From Posidonia oceanica (Eukaryota; Streptophyta; Magnoliopsida; Alismatales; Posidoniaceae): a DNA stretch of 64,000 bases. This document shows, one piece after another, positions 59,565 through 64,000 of the stretch (its first letter is position 1; every line of letters begins with the position of its first letter). Under the pieces are notes generated by a model. It had not been told where the DNA came from. It searched no databases and worked only from the letters and a program-made list of their open reading frames with translations. The DNA lies in contig JAZBRS010000044.1 in assembly GCA_037176725.1 (NCBI GenBank), forward strand, positions 8,122,001-8,186,000, written 5' to 3'. A program made the position numbers and the translations under genes.

Positions 59565-62414
59565 TGTCACAACTCCAATCGCAACAGTACAAAAACCAAG
59601 CCCAACAAAAATTTAAAACATAATTAACTATTACATCAACAGTTAACTACTAGGCTAAATAACAAATATCTAATGCCAGGAACCTGCAGTGGACAGCTAC
59701 GTGACTCCCACTATATGCACTATGACACCGAACCAGCTAATCATCTGCAAATGCAACTGAAAACCATACAAAGCACACGTGAGTGACTAGAAATCATCAC
59801 CCAGCACACACTTTGCAAAAACCACGCTAGAAATCGACATAAAAACCTCAAATACGACACAACCGGTCAAAATCCCAAAATCCGGATCCACAACAATCAA
59901 TATAATCAATTAAAACACCCTTCCCAAAGCCAATATGCTAAAATCGGAAAAGACAGGTGTCTACAAATCATTTCACAAACCACGGCCCACCGGCCCAACC
60001 CTCGGCACAACTCAAAACCCTCCAACCCCTCAGGCTGGGAAAACACTCGGCTCACTGGCCAAAACAAGGCAGAAATACCTCGTAAAATCAAATCTCAATC
60101 AATATAACGGCCCACTAGCTCAACACTCAAAACCAATACCACACGCCATACATAGGTGGAAAACATCTAGCCCAATATGGCCCAAAACTCAGCGAAACCT
60201 CATGCCATACATAAGCGGAAAACATCTGGCCTAATATGGTCCAAAGACAGCAAAGCTCTAGGCCTAATACGGCCAGCAACCACCAAAACACAGCCCCGCG
60301 GGCACAAAACTACAACTAATCGTGTTGCCTAGCGCTAAGCAACCGATCTGGCCTGAAGCAGTAGCCAGGGACTCACCCCTATAGCTCATTGCACTGCCAC
60401 GAACACCCGCCCTGTGGAGGAGCGTGTCCGTCCCAGCATCTCGTCACTAGAGATGCCTCAAAAGCGATCCCCACCTGGGAAAGCTACCCACCCCAACTGG
60501 GCGAGTTGTCCACAATCAGGACAAACCATAGGGCACGCCTAATATATGGCGACCTTAGCTCAGTGCTGCGAACCACTAGAGGCTCCAACCCCTAAGCACA
60601 GCCAGCACCCCAAACCAGGCGAGTCCCAGTGCCTGTAACGACTAGGGTATCACGTCCAGCTACGTAAGAGTATCATACCTCCCAAGTCCGCTGCTACGAT
60701 ACCGCTAAGTACGGACAGCATCCCGGCCCCCAAAAACCTCAATCCAGGCGAGGTGTGCGACACACCAGGAATGCCGTCGCATCCCCGGGTCCAGCCAACA
60801 CAACTCTTAGGCTTTCGGCCACGGAAAACCTCGGCAAAATCATTTGCAAACCATCCACATTTTTCCTCAAAATCTCTTTGAAAACATTTATTAAAATCAT
60901 GGGCTAAAGCATAATATGTCCCAAAACCAACAATAGAAATCACATCAGAAAACAAACCCAGGAGAGCAACCCAGACAAAAATCGGCAGACTGAAAATCCC
61001 ACCGGTCGATCAAAAATCCCTGATTCAGTGGAACCAAATCCACCGGTCGATCGGTCCGACCCAGGAATCGGCAGACTGATATCCCATCGGTCGATCGAAA
61101 ATCCCTGATTCGGTGGAATCAAATCCACCGGTCGACCGATCGAGCCTTGAAAACGGCAGACCGACCGATTTCGGTAGACCGAATTCAGGTTCTGGTCTAG
61201 ATCTGACAGAAAAATGGGAGACCGATATGGACCGGTATCCCGATTTCCTCCAGAAATCGGCATCATCCCGTTTAAAAACGGCGTGCCGAACCAGAGCAGG
61301 GCAGAAAATTTATAAAAGCCACTTAAACCCCAAAACACCTACACAAAACTCTAAATCTAGCATGCCATATACCGAAATCTCCGGAATTCAATAAGGAATG
61401 CAACCATACATACATTATGGCATTTCGAGGCATACAAATCACAAAAACACCAGAAAACCTACATTCAAGTCATTTTCTTCTAAAAACTCAAATACTATCA
61501 AACCTATGCCAAATCAAGCATGCAATATAAGAAAACGAGCGTCTCTACTCGAGCAACACAACCATATCACATTCGCCTCAATCCGAGGCACAAACTATCG
61601 AAAATCATCGGAAATCACAATATATGTATTTAAGCTACTCAGACCATAAATCTGGCCAAAACCACATAAAATCCCCAAAATTTACCAAATCACTATCATA
61701 GCATATAATCATGGCAATGAACGCATGCATATCATTTTCTAAACATTTAGCTACTACGGCGAGGCGTGTACCTTGGGACAGAGGGATGGCCTCCGTCCTC
61801 CGACGATCCACACGCAACTCCGAGCTCCATGCACCGCTCTCGGGCTCGCCGCTCCACCGGGACGACGACTAGAGCTCGCCGCACCACCGTCGGCCGCCAC
61901 CACGCGCCGGCCACCATCGACAGCCGCCACAGAGAAGAGGAAGAAGAAGAGGAGGAAGGGAAGGGAAGGGAAGGGGGAGATGGAGGAGGAGAGGGTGGAG
62001 GGAGGAGGAGATGGAGGTGGGGAGAGGTGGAGGAGGAGTTGCGCCAGCCGGGCTAGGGCACAGGCGCAGGGAAGGAGGGGAGGAGGGGGGAACGGGTGGG
62101 GGAGAGGGAGAGGCACGAGTGAGTGGGGGATGGCACGAGTGAGGGATGAGGGGGAGAGGGAGAGGGAGAGTGAGTGGGGGAGAGGGGGAGAGGGGGAAAG
62201 AGAGAGAGAGGGAGGGAGGGAGAGAGAGGGAGAGAGCCAAGGACCAGACCACAATCTGTCCCACCAACCACCACAAGTGGGGTCCACAACAAAACACAGG
62301 TGGAGACCCACACATATCACAGGTGGGGCCCACAAGGCCAGTAATACCCGACTGCAGCCAAGGAATTCATTATAAAAGCATAATTACAAGGGAAATGAAT
62401 TCCCAGGTGTTACA
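59565..62414 (-). mobile_element. Solo LTR F2 (2850 bp), minus orientation, inside LTR G
   Basis: Runs TGTCACAACTCC to CCAGGTGTTACA with the exact duplication TGTTG at 59560-59564 and 62415-62419. It is collinear with F1 over most of its length. Instead of F1's tandem copy, it carries repeated GGTCGATCGG and CGGTCGACC words at 60990-61160. A G/A-rich tract lies at about 61920-62235. Confidence 0.93.
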
Positions 62415-62877
62415 TGTTGCCAGTAGGGATTTTTGAGGCAGAATGTAGACAGAAGATCTGCAATCCATTTGGTGTGTTGTCCTTACGTGTTTGAGGTGCG
62501 CGACACTTGTGCGCGTTTTTGACAAATTTGTGATTATGCTAAGATTTCAGTGGATTTAATATTGATTTTCCGATGCATATCTTTGTGACTCGTATGCATC
62601 ATGATTTCAAGGGTTTTCAGTGGACTTCTGGGGCATCTATGTTGGGATGTCAGTGTGGTTTAGAGTTGTGGTTTTCGAGACGGACTTCTTGTGGGTTTCT
62701 TACATTCAGGTGGCACGTCATGCCTGTGTGTTCCACCAATGTATTTTGGTTCAATTTCTTGTTGATTTGTAGAGTTGGGTTCTGTCATGTATTACTTTAA
62801 GTCTTGTGATCTTTGTGGGTGTGTGTTGGGTGACCTTTCTAGTAATCACTCATATGTATTTTGTTTTGTATTTACAG

Positions 62878-62949
62878 GTGCAAATTAGAAGATGATTTCC
62901 TTGCTAATACATATAAAGGAATCACTCAACCACACATCGAGGATCTTAG
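62878..62949 (+). CDS. Candidate exon of an unrecognised gene (tentative)
   Basis: 72 bp between TTTACAG and GTAGAT, open in the frame CKLEDDFLANTYKGI... and leaving the exon in phase 2, which matches the next candidate exon. However, the same stretch can be loosely aligned to the 3' end of F-type LTRs, so it may instead be the decayed tail of LTR G. Confidence 0.25.
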
Positions 62950-63081
62950 GTAGATGTTCTTTTTCGATGATATTATTAATGCTATATTAGGAAATTGAAT
63001 TCATTTGTATTGTGATTTATTAGGTGTATGATGATTTATTAGGTGTGATTTATTAGGGTTTGATCCCATTCTCATGTTTAG

Positions 63082-63189
63082 GGATAAAGAAGACATTTGG
63101 TACTACTTTGAAGCTGCATCCCTCGACATGTTCAATCATGCCTGCCACATGTTCGACCAAATAGACTACCACGGAACACCATCATTGAG
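63082..63189 (+). CDS. Candidate 108-bp exon of an unrecognised gene
   Basis: Bounded by TTTAG and GTACCT, 36 codons open in phase 2 at both ends, starting DKEDIWYYFEAASLDMF and continuing CHMFDQIDYHG. It is more GC-rich than its surroundings and reads like real protein, but I cannot assign a family. With the candidate exon upstream the splice phases agree. A further possible exon start lies near 63950. Confidence 0.4.
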
Positions 63190-64000
63190 GTACCTCTCCA
63201 TTGGCCATTTCAATATTCTTATTTCGACTCTTGAACAACTATAAGATTTCAATTACTTGTGATTGTGTATAGTGCCTTAAAAACAAAGATCTTGTAGAGC
63301 TCTCATCTCATTTCTTTTCTTATGCACTAATATTGGCTTTTAACTGCATTCTACGGACTGCTTCTGTTTTTACAAGCAGAGCAAGTTGGTGGATCAACTA
63401 TACTTGTAAAATGAAATGATAAATCAAATTTTATTGGATTGAGTTCTAAAATCCTGATCCTTTTTACCATGCCAATTTTTTAAAAATATGGTGATAATTA
63501 TCAAACGTCATAATGAATGAAAAAGTTAAAATCAGACTTGATCGTAGAGATCTGACTTTTTTATGACTATTACAGAGATTGTATAAATAATTCATCTCAA
63601 AGTCTCAAACTACATGGAGAAAGGGTGCAAATTAACGAGGTTTATAAAAATAGTAGTATGCATTCTTGAATTAATTGTAACATTCATATTATTCTAGTAG
63701 TAGATGACACCTGATATTTTTAACATTCCTGATTTTAATTTTTGTTTTTGAATACCCTAGTTTATGGAATTTCATTGTCATTCATTTAGAAATCACACAC
63801 ACATTTTCATACAGGAATTGTAGACTTCTTATCTTATGCGGATTAAAATTTGGAAGGCATGAAGGAATATTGTTCTAGAACAAAAATGCCTTAGTACCAC
63901 ATCTGAGGGAATCCTTACCTAGTGTGAGCAAGTTTTCTGTTTCCTTCACTAGATGCTGAAGAGGAGCAAATACCGTGCTATCTATTTTGCCAATCTCTGG
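63190..64000. other. AT-rich DNA to the right edge
   Basis: Probably intronic or intergenic. The last ~50 bases (GATGCTGAAGAGGAGCAAAT and following) are open and could begin another exon, cut off by the window edge. Nothing else is supported. Confidence 0.4.

Larger units (their letters stand above)
47200..62980 (+). mobile_element. Old degenerate LTR G, plus orientation, split by E0 and F2 (approximate limits)
   Basis: Segments 47200-47300, 57045-59559 and 62420-62980 share a scattered order of words with the reverse complement of F LTRs: GTGGTAGTGCAATACGC near 59140 versus GTGGCAGTGCAATGAGC in F2, and TGTGTGTTGGGTGACCTTTC near 62820 versus TGTGTGCTGGGTGATGATTTC in F2. TGTAACATC at 47200 resembles the F start. 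With insertions removed it would be about 3.2 kb, close to F. The ends are not proven and no duplication was found. Confidence 0.45.

Noticed and set aside
61773..62375. 200-codon Gly/Glu/Arg-rich ORF and its antisense Ser/Pro ORF in LTR F2
   Set aside because: Caused by the purine-only tract; F1 has a similar shadow at 55521-56030.

Overview
This 64 kb window is nuclear DNA of a flowering plant, probably one with a large, repeat-rich genome. Three things support this: a DUF247 (UPF0481) gene, a plant family; several long-terminal-repeat (LTR) families with plant Ty3/gypsy termini; and a captured plant mobile domain (PMD) in one element. The species cannot be named from the sequence. I found no rRNA, tRNA or CRISPR.

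Almost everything is a stack of nested LTR retrotransposon insertions, resolved here by terminal dinucleotides and 5-bp target-site duplications (TSDs). 1-3043 is the end of a giant minus-oriented LTR entering from outside the window. 4964-34111 is one DUF247 reading frame cut in two at codon 297. The cut holds solo LTR A (5854-33478, TSD GTCAC), which itself contains a complete 24.5-kb minus-strand element, B (6905-31419, TSD GGAAG). Downstream lie plus-oriented solo LTR C (34471-46294, TSD GTATT), split by minus-oriented solo LTR D (38076-43891, TSD CACAG). Then comes an old degenerate LTR G (about 47200-62980) holding solo LTR E0 (47301-57039, TSD CGTGT). E0 contains E1 (47591-52061) and F1 (53717-56542, TSD AATTC). 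A second F copy, F2 (59565-62414, TSD TGTTG), lies in G. The right edge (62878-64000) may hold exons of an unrecognised gene.

Element B has ~6-kb LTRs, a primer-binding site, a polypurine tract, and a pol frame with protease, RT, two RNase H regions and DDE integrase, as in the Tat/Ogre lineage. It lacks the gag core. Its ~2,150-codon frame has eight in-frame stops but no frameshift. The 3' untranslated part carries a frameshifted PMD reading frame and ~1.8 kb of tandem repeats built on GATA-type dyads. B therefore looks non-autonomous although its two LTRs are very similar.

Across otherwise unalignable LTRs (A, B, C, D, E0, E1) two short blocks stay fixed near the 3' end: a ~48-bp block with hairpin potential and an 11-bp copy of the primer-binding-site core. 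Several LTR families also carry their own recurring inverted-repeat words. These conserved and recurring pieces are the signals I find most worth following up.
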